This document shows, one piece after another, positions 42,928 through 52,030 of a stretch of 64,000 nt of DNA (the stretch's first letter is position 1; each line of letters starts with the position of its first letter). The stretch lies in the NCBI RefSeq assembly GCF_002884445.1, contig NZ_KZ614144.1, forward strand, positions 5,412,712 to 5,476,711, given 5' to 3'. The position numbers were made by a program, and so were the translations under genes. The notes beneath the pieces were generated by a model. That model made no database searches and had not been told where the DNA came from. It was given only the letters and a program-made list of their open reading frames with translations. The DNA is from Paenibacillus castaneae (lineage in GTDB: Bacteria; Bacillota; Bacilli; Paenibacillales; Paenibacillaceae).

Positions 42928-43068
42928 ACGATAAACCTCCTAGGCACGCTCTTATCCGTTTTAACCTTTTTTTCATTGTAGCATGAATATATGACAGTTG
43001 TTGTCGTATATAGTTTGTTAAACTGACAAAGAGTAAACCTTACAAATCGATCGGAATGGAGACATGTC

Positions 43069-43953
43069 ATGAAACCATTAGAAGGAAAAATAGCAGTCGT
43101 TGCCGGAGCTACACGCGGAGCTGGACGTGGTATTGCAGTAAGCCTTGGAGAAGCAGGAGCGACTGTTTATTGCACGGGGAGGAGCATTCGCGGCCAAGCC
43201 TCTGATTTAAACAGAGTGGAAACGATAGAAGAAACAGCAGAACTGGTCACAGCACGAGGAGGCATAGGCATTCCGCTACGAGTTGACCATACGGTAGAAG
43301 CGGATGTTCAAGCTTTATTCGAACAAATCAACAAGGAACAAGATGGGCAACTAGATGTGCTGGTCAATAACATATGGGGAGGAGAAAAATTAACGGAATG
43401 GGGAAAGCCTTTTTGGGAGCATTCCTTAAGCAAGGGGCTGTTAATGCAAGAGCGTGCCGTGAAGGCGCATCTTATTACGAGCCATTATGGGGCTCCTTTA
43501 ATGGTGAAACGGAGAAAGGGCTTGATCATTGAAGTAACCGATGGAATCGATTTCCGTTATCGCGGAAGTTTGTTCTATAGTTTGGCCAAAATTTCGCCTA
43601 TCCATCTAGCGACAGCCATGGCAGCTGACCTAAAGCCATATGATGTATCGGCTGTTGCTGTAACTCCCGGCTTCCTTCGCTCCGAGGAAATGCTGGAGCA
43701 TTTTGAAGTAACGGAGGAAACTTGGCTAGATGCTGTGCATGGCGGCAAACCAGATGCAGAGCATTTCGGTCAATCCGAAACGCCATATTTCATTGGACGC
43801 GGGATCGCAGCGCTTGCAGCAAGCGGCGACTTGCTTGAAAGATCCGGACAAATATTCCCAAGCTGGCAGCTGTCTGATGAATTCGGTATAACCGACGTCG
43901 ATGGCAGACAGCCGCACTGGGGAAATTATGCGAAGCAGCATGGTTTCTTATAA
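43069..43953 (+). CDS. SDR-family oxidoreductase
   Basis: 294 residues. NAD(P) motif V-A-G-A-T-R-G-A-G-R-G-I, V-L-V-N-N-I-W-G-G (N-N-A-G equivalent) and catalytic Y-S-L-A-K. Cytosolic. The insert I-W-G-G-E-K-L-T-E-W-G-K-P-F-W-E-H is characteristic of a large subgroup of uncharacterised SDRs. The ATG at 43069 follows GGAATGGAG. Divergent from the WYL regulator; convergent with the next SDR only eight bases away. Confidence 0.9.
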   Translation: MKPLEGKIAVVAGATRGAGRGIAVSLGEAGATVYCTGRSIRGQASDLNRVETIEETAELVTARGGIGIPLRVDHTVEADVQALFEQINKEQDGQLDVLVNNIWGGEKLTEWGKPFWEHSLSKGLLMQERAVKAHLITSHYGAPLMVKRRKGLIIEVTDGIDFRYRGSLFYSLAKISPIHLATAMAADLKPYDVSAVAVTPGFLRSEEMLEHFEVTEETWLDAVHGGKPDAEHFGQSETPYFIGRGIAALAASGDLLERSGQIFPSWQLSDEFGITDVDGRQPHWGNYAKQHGFL

Positions 43954-43961
43954 AGCCCTCT

Positions 43962-44828
43962 TTACCCGTTTACAACTTCTCCACCATTAATGTGTAGGAT
44001 TTGACCGGACATATAACTGGAATCCTCACAGGCTAGATATACATAGGCAGCTGCTAACTCATGCGGCTGTCCTGGTCGTTTCATTGGTGTATCTGAGCCA
44101 AATGTAGCTACGGACTGATCATCAAAAGTCGCTGGAATAAGTGGTGTCCAGATCGGTCCGGGAGCTACACCGTTAACACGAATACCTTGCTCAGCCAAAT
44201 TTACCGACAACGCGCGTGTAAAGGAGACGATGGCTCCTTTTGTTGCGGAGTAATCGATCAAAGTCGGATTGCCTTTGTATGCCGTTATAGATGCCGTGTT
44301 GATGATCGAGCTGGACGCTTTCAAATGCGGCAAAGCAACAATCGTTAAATAGAACATGCTGAATACATTCGTACGGAACGTAGCCACAAGCTGATCCGAT
44401 GTAATATCCTCAAGCTTCTGCTGCACATGCTGCTCTGCTGCGTTATTAACCAAAATATCCAGCTTGCCGTACTCCTTAATCGTCTGCTCGATTACGCTCT
44501 TGCAAAACGCCTCTTCACCTACGTCGCCCGCAATAAGCAGGCATTTCACGCCGGCTTGCTCTACAACTTCCTTCGTCTTCTTCGCATCATCATGTTCATT
44601 CAAATAAACGATCGTTAAATCTGCGCCCTCTTTCGCAAAAGCAACGGCTACCGCACGGCCGATACCGCTATCACCGCCAGTAATAATAGCTGTCTTGCCC
44701 TTTAGCTTCCCTGCCGCCTTATACGAATTAGATTCGTATATCGGCAGCGGCTTCATTTCGGATTCAATGCCAGGTTGGCGGTTCTGGTGCTGGGGTGGGT
44801 TAATATTTTTTGATGTGGAATTTGACAT
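43962..44828 (-). CDS. SDR-family oxidoreductase (YhxC/YhdF-like)
   Basis: 288 residues. The N-terminal extension P-P-Q-H-Q-N-R-Q-P-G-I-E-S-E-M is typical of the general-stress SDRs. T-G-G-D-S-G-I-G-R-A-V is the cofactor motif, N-N-A-A-E-Q-H the N-N-A-G equivalent and Y-S-A-T-K-G-A the catalytic Tyr/Lys. Starts eight bases downstream of speD, so probably cotranscribed with it. Confidence 0.92.
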   Translation of the reverse strand: MSNSTSKNINPPQHQNRQPGIESEMKPLPIYESNSYKAAGKLKGKTAIITGGDSGIGRAVAVAFAKEGADLTIVYLNEHDDAKKTKEVVEQAGVKCLLIAGDVGEEAFCKSVIEQTIKEYGKLDILVNNAAEQHVQQKLEDITSDQLVATFRTNVFSMFYLTIVALPHLKASSSIINTASITAYKGNPTLIDYSATKGAIVSFTRALSVNLAEQGIRVNGVAPGPIWTPLIPATFDDQSVATFGSDTPMKRPGQPHELAAAYVYLACEDSSYMSGQILHINGGEVVNG

Positions 44829-44835
44829 GTAAAAA

Positions 44836-45645
44836 TCAGCTCCTTATATTTTTTCCATAAAAGATTTCATCCATCTCGGTCTTTAATTTTTCCGTTATTT
44901 CTTGTTGCTCCTTGTGCGTCAGCTCTTCCTTCGTATAGCCAAATAAATAGTTGTTCAAATCAAACTGCTTCAGCCTGCACTTGGTGTGAAACATATTTTC
45001 CTGATAAATATTAACGTCAATCATGTCATACAAAAGAGATTCCTTCTTCGGTATGTAATTTTGAATCGAGTTAATATCATGATCAATAAAGAGCTTATAG
45101 CCGTTAATGTCGCGAGTGAAACCCCTCACACGGTAATCCAGCGTCATAATATCGGTATCAAAAGAATGGATCAGGTAGTTCAACGCTTTTAGCGGTGAAA
45201 TTTCTCCACAAGTAGACACATCGATGTCTGCTCGGAATGTGCTGATCCCTTCCTTGGGATGATATTCCGGATAAGTATGCACCGTTATATGGCTTTTATC
45301 CAAATGCATGACGACTGAATCAGGCAAAGGACCCGGCGATTCTTCAAATGACTCATTAGGTCCACCGATGACCGGACCTTCCGATACAAGCAAGGTGACG
45401 CTGGCGCCTTGCGGCTCATAATCTTGTTTCGCAATATTAAGCACATGCGCTCCGATAATGCCCGACACTGTTTCCAAAATATTCGTCAGCCTATCCGAAT
45501 TATATTGTTCGTCTATATAGGCGATATATGCTTCACGCTCTTCCTTCGTTCTCGTATAACACACATCATACATATTGAAGCTGAGTGACTTCGTTAAATT
45601 ATTAAAGCCATGCAGCTGAATTCGTTGTTCCGGTGTTAGCTTCAA
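44836..45645 (-). CDS. speD: S-adenosylmethionine decarboxylase proenzyme (long, E. coli type)
   Basis: 269 residues. Makes decarboxylated SAM for spermidine synthesis. Self-cleavage before Ser in L-D-K-S-H-I-T-V-H-T-Y-P-E would generate the pyruvoyl cofactor. F-R-A-D-I-D-V-S-T-C-G-E-I-S-P-L-K carries the catalytic Cys. It is the long E. coli-type form and not the short Bacillus SpeH form (about 125 residues). No spermidine synthase gene is adjacent. Confidence 0.93.
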   Translation of the reverse strand: MKLTPEQRIQLHGFNNLTKSLSFNMYDVCYTRTKEEREAYIAYIDEQYNSDRLTNILETVSGIIGAHVLNIAKQDYEPQGASVTLLVSEGPVIGGPNESFEESPGPLPDSVVMHLDKSHITVHTYPEYHPKEGISTFRADIDVSTCGEISPLKALNYLIHSFDTDIMTLDYRVRGFTRDINGYKLFIDHDINSIQNYIPKKESLLYDMIDVNIYQENMFHTKCRLKQFDLNNYLFGYTKEELTHKEQQEITEKLKTEMDEIFYGKNIRS

Positions 45646-45843
45646 GCGAACAGCCTCCTTTTCATAACTACTATTTCCTTTTACCCAAAGACCGATGCGG
45701 CAAAACTTTTTTTGACCTCATTTAGTCCATACTCACCTTTCAACTACTACGGTCCTGCATCTGATATCGATATTTTCATTGCGCTATTTCACTTGGTATT
45801 CCATAATAATGGGAGATAAATCAGATAAAGGCGGGGTTGCATC

Positions 45844-47613
45844 ATGTCATTTCAATTTGGATCAAATTCTCCAGACATTCAGAATCCCTTCAAACGCGAA
45901 GGGATGCTTTATTTAATTAGCGGCATACTCATTAGTTTAATAGGAATCATTTCCATTATGATTATGAGAAAACAGCTGGCAGATGACCAAATCATGGCTG
46001 GCTGGTTCCAGCTGCTTCAAAGTCTGCTTTTGCTTGGTGTAGGCACTACTTTTATGACAAAGGGACTTCTTAAGCTGTTCCGGTTCTATATCGGAAGAGG
46101 AATACCAACGAGCTTAAGCAAAAATCTAGCTCGAAGCGAGAAGCATGTATACGAGCCGCAAGCCGCGTATCACGACCAGCACTTGGATCAAATGCTTGCT
46201 GGACGCAAGAACATCACTTTCCTTGAGCCAAACACTTTGCTGGATCGCTTGATTTTCAGCATATTTCCAAACATGCTGTTTCTCCCTTATTCGATGAGAA
46301 ATTACTTGCACATCATTATTCACAATGCGGGTTATTCTTTTCTTGCATTAGGTGCCTTTTTATTGTCGATTCTCTCAGGCATGCTCGGCCTTACATCCTT
46401 TACCACAAGTCCTATTGGGGTCTGGCTTGGCGCTGCATTGCTTCTGTTCGTGGTGGTGCTGTGGGTATTTAATGCGCCTACTTTGAAGAGAGTTAATAAA
46501 AACCGATTAATTATTAGTAAAAAAACCGACATCTTCGGTGTTGTTTTTCTATCTCTTGTTGTTCCTACGATTGGGGAATGGTTGGTCAGAAAAGATGTTG
46601 ATATTCCTGTCATCGATATTCAACTAGCATTGCCATTAATTTTCACTTTTGTATTTATAGCTATCATCACGATTGTAACCATACTAATTTCTAAAACCCG
46701 TTCCGAGATGTATGAGCCTCTTACAGAGGTTTCAGAGTTTCGCGAGCATTGGCAAGAAAATGTTCATCCACAGGACTTCTTCCGTTCATTGGATATGGAG
46801 CTAGCAACGCTGCGCTACAAAGAATTTCCTAATCGTGTTTATAGAGAATTGACTCCGACACTTCAAATGGAGGGAAGCATGGATAAGGGGAGCTTCAGCG
46901 GCGATACGATTCAAGAAACACAGCCCATCTACGAAGAAATCGTTTATCCTCGGCTGCTTCAGCAATTAAGGCTATGGATATCGGTTGGGGGACACGCCTT
47001 AATCCTTTGCGGGGCATTGTTATTATTTCTATTGAATCAAGACACAGACAATGGATTCGTTATTAAAAATGTTTTCAATGAACTTTTTTATCCCATCGTT
47101 TTGTGGTTATGCGGCTCTTCTGCCCTCATATTAGCTCATATGTATTGGGCGGAAATGCATTTCACAAGCTATTTGATTCAATTCCAAGGTGAAGGGACGT
47201 ATACCGAATCCAAGCTTTCCGTTGGAATGGCAATTACCGATTCCACGAGAAGCGAGAATACGATTGTTCGCTCCTCATTTAGCCCGTGGCTGCTTGTTAC
47301 AAGGCTGGTAACGAGTACCCTTGCAGGTTCTGGTTCAGGCAATCTTTCCGGCCCGCGCTATATTATAAGCATGCATAAAGCCGATGACTTACTCAGCCAT
47401 CTCGTTCAAAAAACACGCAGCTTTGTTCAAAACCGGCAAATCATCGCGACAGCAACGTCGTCGAAAGACTTTGAAGCATTCCAACAAATCAATGCCTTGA
47501 ACGAAGCTGCCCCCGCCAAAGATACGTTGCTTGCTTCAGGCTCAAAGCCAAGCCATTCGGAAGCTTTGGAAGCTGCAAGCAAACCCAATAAAGACAACCC
47601 TTTTGAATCCTAA
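45844..47613 (+). CDS. Multi-pass membrane protein of unknown function
   Basis: 589 residues. About eight hydrophobic helices in two blocks (two near 20-80, three near 160-215, two near 227-280, two near 385-440) surround cytosolic segments. The C-terminal 130 residues are soluble and Ala/Ser-rich with a G-S-G-S-G-N-L-S-G-P linker. I recognise no transporter or enzyme motif. It stands alone between speD and a strong terminator; start ATG 45844 behind AAAGGCGGGG. Confidence 0.7.
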   Translation: MSFQFGSNSPDIQNPFKREGMLYLISGILISLIGIISIMIMRKQLADDQIMAGWFQLLQSLLLLGVGTTFMTKGLLKLFRFYIGRGIPTSLSKNLARSEKHVYEPQAAYHDQHLDQMLAGRKNITFLEPNTLLDRLIFSIFPNMLFLPYSMRNYLHIIIHNAGYSFLALGAFLLSILSGMLGLTSFTTSPIGVWLGAALLLFVVVLWVFNAPTLKRVNKNRLIISKKTDIFGVVFLSLVVPTIGEWLVRKDVDIPVIDIQLALPLIFTFVFIAIITIVTILISKTRSEMYEPLTEVSEFREHWQENVHPQDFFRSLDMELATLRYKEFPNRVYRELTPTLQMEGSMDKGSFSGDTIQETQPIYEEIVYPRLLQQLRLWISVGGHALILCGALLLFLLNQDTDNGFVIKNVFNELFYPIVLWLCGSSALILAHMYWAEMHFTSYLIQFQGEGTYTESKLSVGMAITDSTRSENTIVRSSFSPWLLVTRLVTSTLAGSGSGNLSGPRYIISMHKADDLLSHLVQKTRSFVQNRQIIATATSSKDFEAFQQINALNEAAPAKDTLLASGSKPSHSEALEAASKPNKDNPFES

Positions 47614-47634
47614 AAGGATGGAATAACTATAAAT

Positions 47635-47681
47635 AGAAGAGGGTGTCCCCAAAGCCTATTGCTTTGGGGACACCCTCTTCT
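47635..47681. terminator. Perfect 21-bp bidirectional terminator
   Basis: AGAAGAGGGTGTCCCCAAAG (from 47635) is exactly complementary to the strand ending at 47681, with a five-base CTATT loop. It separates two convergent genes. Confidence 0.92.
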
Positions 47682-47702
47682 CTACTTTGTTCTGGGTCTT
47701 CT

Positions 47703-50615
47703 TTAATTGTGTTTCTTTAATTCTTTAATTCGGAGTATGGGATCGCCCACATAAACTTGTGTTTGAGGCAGCACGCCGTCTCGCTGCTTAATCGCAAGGA
47801 AATTAAGCGTATTGACGAGTTCATCCTGCTCCTTCTCTTTTAATTGAAATTGCACACCATATTCATAAATATCATTGCCTAGCTCATTGTACCAAACAAT
47901 AAATCCATATAACACGTACATTTGGTTAAGCATTTGAGTCTTAAACATCAAGAGGATGTCGCTATTAACAGGCAGCTTTACACCGACCATAAACCGTAGT
48001 CCCCCTGGTCCGATGTTTTTAACCAACACCTCTGTACTCCCAAGCTTTACACTGCTGCCTTTGAACATCGTTATCGTCATCTCTGCGAGCAGACAATGCG
48101 TCAAATCAATTCGAAAGCTTTTTCTCCGATTAACGAACACCTCTTTGCTTGGCATAAGAGAGACTGGCTCTTTAAACGATTTTCTGCTCAATAATTGTAC
48201 AATGCTGTCTGGCTCCACGGGGCGGCTAAAATAAAAACCTTGGATTTCATCACATCGATGCTCTCGTAAATAAATGAACTGTTCCTTCGTTTCAACACCT
48301 TCAGCCACCACCTGCATATTGAGCTCACCAGCCAGCTGAATAATGCATGCAATAATGCTCTTATTCCTTCGATCCGTCATCAATTCTTCGATAAACGATC
48401 GATCGATTTTGATCGTATCGAGTGCCAATCGCTTTAATAAATAGAGAGAAGAATATCCCGTTCCAAAGTCATCAAGCGACACCTTGATTTTTCTCTTCTT
48501 GAGCTCAAGCAGCAATTCAGTCACTGCATTCTCATTACTTATAAAGGAACTCTCTGTTATTTCAATTTCCAATCTATCCGGTGAAACCCCTGTCTCCTCA
48601 ATGATGTGATCAATGGTGTGCAATATATTTTGCTGCAGCAGCTGCTTTACCGAAAAATTAACCGACATTGTAACCGAGGGCAAGCCTAAGCTCTGCCATC
48701 GTTTATGCTGCAAACAGGCTTCGCGCAGCACCCATTCTCCTATCGGTACAATGAGCCCCGTTTCCTCTGCAATCGGAATGAATTCCGATGGTGAAACCAA
48801 TCCCCAATCCGGATGATTCCAACGCAGCAGTGCTTCCACACCAACAATATCCATCGTTTGCGAATTCACGCGAGGCATGTAATGCAGAAACAGTTCTCCT
48901 CTTTCCAGTGCTTTACGCAAGTCATTGCTAAGTGAAAAAAATTTAAACGATTCCACATTTAATGATGAGGAATAACATTGCGACTGGTTGCTTCCTCTTG
49001 ATTTGGCATGATAAAGAGCCGCATTCGCATTTTTCATCAACAGCTCCACAGAGCTCCCATCGCCAGGCGATTGACTGATTCCTATACTCGCGGTTACATT
49101 CAGCTCATACCCTTCAATGATAAATTGTTCATTAATGAGCTTTATAATAGTAGCTGCCATATCCTTGATATCGTTTTGTTGCTGCACATCAGCTAAAATA
49201 ATAGCAAATTCGTCTCCACCCAGCCGGAAGACGGTTTGTCCATCGCTTAAATTGCTCATCAATCTGAAGGCGATTTGTTTCAGCAGCTCATCACCAATCG
49301 GATGCCCCAACGTATCATTTACATACTTGAAACGATCCACATCAATTAGCATAATCGCTAGCCTCTGCTTGAAATATTCACTTACCCTTATCTGCTTATC
49401 TAACTGGTCTTCAAATTTTCTGCGATTCGGCATCTCCGTTAAATAATCATGGAACGCCAAATATTGGTTCAATTCCTCTGCCTTGCTCCGATCCGTAACA
49501 TCAAGAACGATGCCTACGATCGCTTTCTCACCCATATTCGATACTTGTTTGTAATGCACCTCACAATGAATGATGGTTCCATCTCGCTTGATCGCTCTAT
49601 GGCAAAAATTAGACAACGATTGGCCTTCCTTTAACCACATGACCTGATTAAAGACCGCCTCACGATCATCGGGATGAATGATTTGTTCGATATCTATACC
49701 AATCAAGGTGTCATAGCCCATCATTTTATTGAACTGCTCGTTTGAATAAATGTAGTTGTTTTTCTGTGCAATAAAAATACCAACAATAGATTGCTCTACG
49801 ATGCTGCGATATTTTAATTCTGTTTCATTTAAAGATTGCTCAATCATTTTTTGCTGCGTAATGTCCTTGGCAATACCATACACACCGAAAAGCTTATTAT
49901 TAATAATAATTGGGATATTAGTCACATGGACTATGATAGCCTGTCCAGCTTTCGTAATTCCTGTCGTATCATAGCTCTGAGGTGCCAGTGTCTTGATCGT
50001 ATCCTCAAAATGTTGAATCGTTTTTTCCAGAGATGCGGCATCCACAAACTTATGAAAACGATCTTTAATAATTTCATCTTTCGAATATCCAAACATTTGT
50101 TCAAGAACAGAATTGCATGACAAAAAACGGCCATGTACGTCTAAAGAAAAGACCGCGTCCGGATTATTTTCAAATAAAGATTTATATTGCTGCTCTTCAA
50201 CCGTGAGACGTTGCTGTAATTTTTTATGTTCCGTCACATCTTGAATCATGCCTATAGTCAACGATATATGGTTGTCAGCATCCCGTATGAACGCAATATT
50301 TTCCACCACATATCTGACTTCACCGCTATGGCGAACGATCCTATACTCGAAAATGTTTTCCTTTTTTGATTCTATTGAATGATGAAACCGCTGTTTAACA
50401 CGCTCACGATCATCGGGATGCACAAACTCAAAGAAGTCATCCTTCGTCATTGAGAAATCAGAATTCATACCATATATTTCGAACATTTGATTCGACCATG
50501 ATGCTTCATTGCGAACATGATCGAATTCCCAGTAGCCAAGATTCGCTATCTTTTGAACGATATTAAAACTACTGACATTAATATTGCCATTAAGACGTCT
50601 AATGCTTTGTTTCAT
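47703..50615 (-). CDS. PAS-PAS-PAS-GGDEF-EAL-PilZ cyclic-di-GMP protein
   Basis: 970 residues, soluble. Three PAS domains (about 15-130, 140-258, 265-378), GGDEF (about 385-545) with intact G-G-D-E-F at 466-470, EAL (about 562-812) with E-A-L-L-R-W at 594-599, E-I-T-E-S, D-D-F-G-T-G at 715-720 and Q-G-F-Y-F-S-R-P, then PilZ (about 828-945) with R-R-K-S-F-R and N-I-G-P-G-G. The GGDEF domain lacks an R-x-x-D inhibitory site; the second PilZ motif has Gly for the usual Ser. Both synthesis and hydrolysis look possible. It sits behind a c-di-GMP riboswitch, so it should respond to its own product. Confidence 0.95.
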   Translation of the reverse strand: MKQSIRRLNGNINVSSFNIVQKIANLGYWEFDHVRNEASWSNQMFEIYGMNSDFSMTKDDFFEFVHPDDRERVKQRFHHSIESKKENIFEYRIVRHSGEVRYVVENIAFIRDADNHISLTIGMIQDVTEHKKLQQRLTVEEQQYKSLFENNPDAVFSLDVHGRFLSCNSVLEQMFGYSKDEIIKDRFHKFVDAASLEKTIQHFEDTIKTLAPQSYDTTGITKAGQAIIVHVTNIPIIINNKLFGVYGIAKDITQQKMIEQSLNETELKYRSIVEQSIVGIFIAQKNNYIYSNEQFNKMMGYDTLIGIDIEQIIHPDDREAVFNQVMWLKEGQSLSNFCHRAIKRDGTIIHCEVHYKQVSNMGEKAIVGIVLDVTDRSKAEELNQYLAFHDYLTEMPNRRKFEDQLDKQIRVSEYFKQRLAIMLIDVDRFKYVNDTLGHPIGDELLKQIAFRLMSNLSDGQTVFRLGGDEFAIILADVQQQNDIKDMAATIIKLINEQFIIEGYELNVTASIGISQSPGDGSSVELLMKNANAALYHAKSRGSNQSQCYSSSLNVESFKFFSLSNDLRKALERGELFLHYMPRVNSQTMDIVGVEALLRWNHPDWGLVSPSEFIPIAEETGLIVPIGEWVLREACLQHKRWQSLGLPSVTMSVNFSVKQLLQQNILHTIDHIIEETGVSPDRLEIEITESSFISNENAVTELLLELKKRKIKVSLDDFGTGYSSLYLLKRLALDTIKIDRSFIEELMTDRRNKSIIACIIQLAGELNMQVVAEGVETKEQFIYLREHRCDEIQGFYFSRPVEPDSIVQLLSRKSFKEPVSLMPSKEVFVNRRKSFRIDLTHCLLAEMTITMFKGSSVKLGSTEVLVKNIGPGGLRFMVGVKLPVNSDILLMFKTQMLNQMYVLYGFIVWYNELGNDIYEYGVQFQLKEKEQDELVNTLNFLAIKQRDGVLPQTQVYVGDPILRIKELKKHN

Positions 50616-50622
50616 TGCTTAA

Positions 50623-50676
50623 TATCCCCTCTTATTTATTACATAGGCGGTAACCTGAATTTATAAGGAGAGGATA
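50623..50676 (-). promoter_or_regulatory. Candidate riboswitch expression platform pairing with the ribosome binding site
   Basis: In the transcript, TATCCTCTC (50676-50668) can pair over nine bases with GAGGGGATA (50631-50623), which includes the Shine-Dalgarno sequence of the PAS-GGDEF-EAL gene. No intrinsic terminator is present, so control would be translational. Confidence 0.5.
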
Positions 50677-50695
50677 TAGGCATGTTATCACTCAT

Positions 50696-50778
50696 CCTTT
50701 TGGCAACCCAGCCACCTTTGGAAATTTCCTTTAGGCCTGTTGGCTTTGCGTCATTGTCTTTCGACAACTTTGCTCTTT
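50696..50778 (-). ncRNA. Cyclic-di-GMP-I (GEMM) riboswitch aptamer
   Basis: Read on the minus strand, the conserved parts appear in order: GCAAAGTTGTC-GAAA-GACAATGACGCAAAGCC, AACAGGCCTAAAGG, and the closing GGTGGCTGGGTTGCC with its tetraloop-receptor-like region. The GAAA tetraloop, the ACGCAAAGCC core and the CTGGGTTGCC 3' strand are diagnostic of the GEMM-I class. It lies about 80 bases upstream of the c-di-GMP enzyme gene. Confidence 0.9.
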
Positions 50779-50984
50779 ACTAGGACTTTTTACATATACC
50801 AGTATTCCATACTATCCCGATATATTCCATAACCTTTTTTCAAATAGGTCAAATGATTTAGAAAAAAACCTCCCTAAATGGGAGGCATAATGAAATAATG
50901 AAAACAAAAGATTCGCAACAGCGGCTTGGTATCCATCATTGTTCGGGGCAATTTCAGCAAAAGGAATCGCTAGCATTTGATGTC
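50779..50984. other. Intergenic spacer, no gene seen
   Basis: Between the riboswitch promoter side and the nucleotidyltransferase stop codon. GGGAGG and CCTCCC around 50871-50885 make a short hairpin; otherwise no ORF or RNA signature. Confidence 0.35.
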
Positions 50985-51767
50985 TTAACCCCACACCTCT
51001 TGTAATGCGCTGCGGAACAAGTCATCAAGCTGATCGTCTTGCGCTGTTCCACCTTGGCCTATTGTGGATGCGATTTGTTCGAAATGTGCGATACGTTCCT
51101 CTAAATAATCATTTATAGCATGAAGTCTAGGTTCATAATCGAGCTCCTCGCCCACTTTTTTTCGCCGCAGCAATTGCTCAACCGTGGCAAGCAGCTCACT
51201 CCCCTTTGGAATAAGCGCCTCTACTAAACGATCAAATTCAATCGGAGGCATCGAGTTGTACTTCTCAATCCAGCCGCAAGCGAGAATCGGCCTTAACACG
51301 TAAAAATACTTTTTTATTTTCACTTGCTCGCCCTGCAAGTAATCTCTGTAGTTCCCTTTTGCCATATGGAGATAATGGTACATACATGACTTGGGCGAAA
51401 ACATTAATGGAGATATGCGACGGATTTGCTCCGCCACGGAATACTTCGTAAAGTAAGATATTGGGGATTGCAGCCATTCAAGCAGCGGCGGATTTGATTT
51501 GCGAAACAGATTAAGCGCTTTGCGCAAATCCCATCCGTTAATATCGAGCAGGTCGCTGATGGGGCGCTCGATCACATCTCTTTTGTCAAAAATCGATAAA
51601 TACCATTCCACCGGCCTGACGTAAATAAATCGGACGTCATAATCGCTGTCCTTAGAAGGGAACCCCCACGCCCTGCTCCCCGATTCACAAGCATAAACAA
51701 TGCGAACCTGCTCCTCCCGTTCGATTTTACCGAGCTCCAGCAAAATATTTTCATGTATGTTGGTCAT
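50985..51767 (-). CDS. RlaP-like nucleotidyltransferase of RNA-repair operon
   Basis: 260 residues. A polymerase-beta-type nucleotidyltransferase site is present: E-S-G-S-R-A-W-G-F...D-S-D-Y-D-V-R-F (G-S motif plus D-x-D), followed by a helical C-terminus. Proteins of this kind (PF10127, RlaP) are recurrently encoded next to RNA ligases, and here rtcB is the neighbour upstream. The nucleotide added and the RNA substrate are unknown. The ATG at 51767 is eight bases from AAAGGAG. A leader ORF and terminator precede it. Confidence 0.8.
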   Translation of the reverse strand: MTNIHENILLELGKIEREEQVRIVYACESGSRAWGFPSKDSDYDVRFIYVRPVEWYLSIFDKRDVIERPISDLLDINGWDLRKALNLFRKSNPPLLEWLQSPISYFTKYSVAEQIRRISPLMFSPKSCMYHYLHMAKGNYRDYLQGEQVKIKKYFYVLRPILACGWIEKYNSMPPIEFDRLVEALIPKGSELLATVEQLLRRKKVGEELDYEPRLHAINDYLEERIAHFEQIASTIGQGGTAQDDQLDDLFRSALQEVWG

Positions 51768-51799
51768 TCTACACACTCCTTTATGTACCTTCTTCTTAC

Positions 51800-51833
51800 A
51801 AAAAAAGACCATGGACAATATCGTCCACGGTCT
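51800..51833 (-). terminator. Intrinsic terminator between leader ORF 2 and the nucleotidyltransferase
   Basis: In the transcript AGACCGTGGAC-GATATT-GTCCATGGTCT is followed by seven T residues. It lies in the middle of an operon, 33 bases before the next start codon, so it is probably an attenuator. The stem closely resembles the one before rtcB. Confidence 0.88.
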
Positions 51834-51870
51834 AGAATAAAGAATAGTCAGCAATGCAGCTAACGCAAAA

Positions 51871-52002
51871 TCAGCGCATGCATCCCTTCAAATACTCAAG
51901 ACGGGTTCGAGGAGTGGAGCTATTCTCTTTGTTACTGTTAAACGCATGGCGTCCTTCTGCATTTACGTTAACTAACTGCTCTTCTAGATATTGGTTTAAC
52001 AT
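51871..52002 (-). CDS. Small leader-type ORF 2 (43 residues)
   Basis: Starts at ATG 52002 behind AGGGGGCTGAGGAGA, 29 bases after the rtcB stop codon, and ends at TGA 51871, 38 bases before the mid-operon terminator stem. The peptide is hydrophilic (M-L-N-Q-Y-L-E-E-Q-L...) and contains G-R-H-A-F-N-S-N-K-E-N-S-S-T-P. It shares R-H-A and a following Ser-rich stretch with leader ORF 1. No known family. Position between gene and attenuator suggests a regulatory role, but a functional peptide is not excluded. Confidence 0.6.
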   Translation of the reverse strand: MLNQYLEEQLVNVNAEGRHAFNSNKENSSTPRTRLEYLKGCMR

Positions 52003-52030
52003 TCTCCTCAGCCCCCTTCTTTTCCTTTAT

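Noticed and set aside
43953..43962. Two SDR genes as one tandem duplication
   Set aside because: They are convergent, differ in subgroup motifs and N-termini, and belong to different transcription units.
50812..50994. 60-codon minus-strand frame upstream of the riboswitch
   Set aside because: It has no ribosome binding site, overlaps the end of the nucleotidyltransferase gene and encodes no recognisable peptide.
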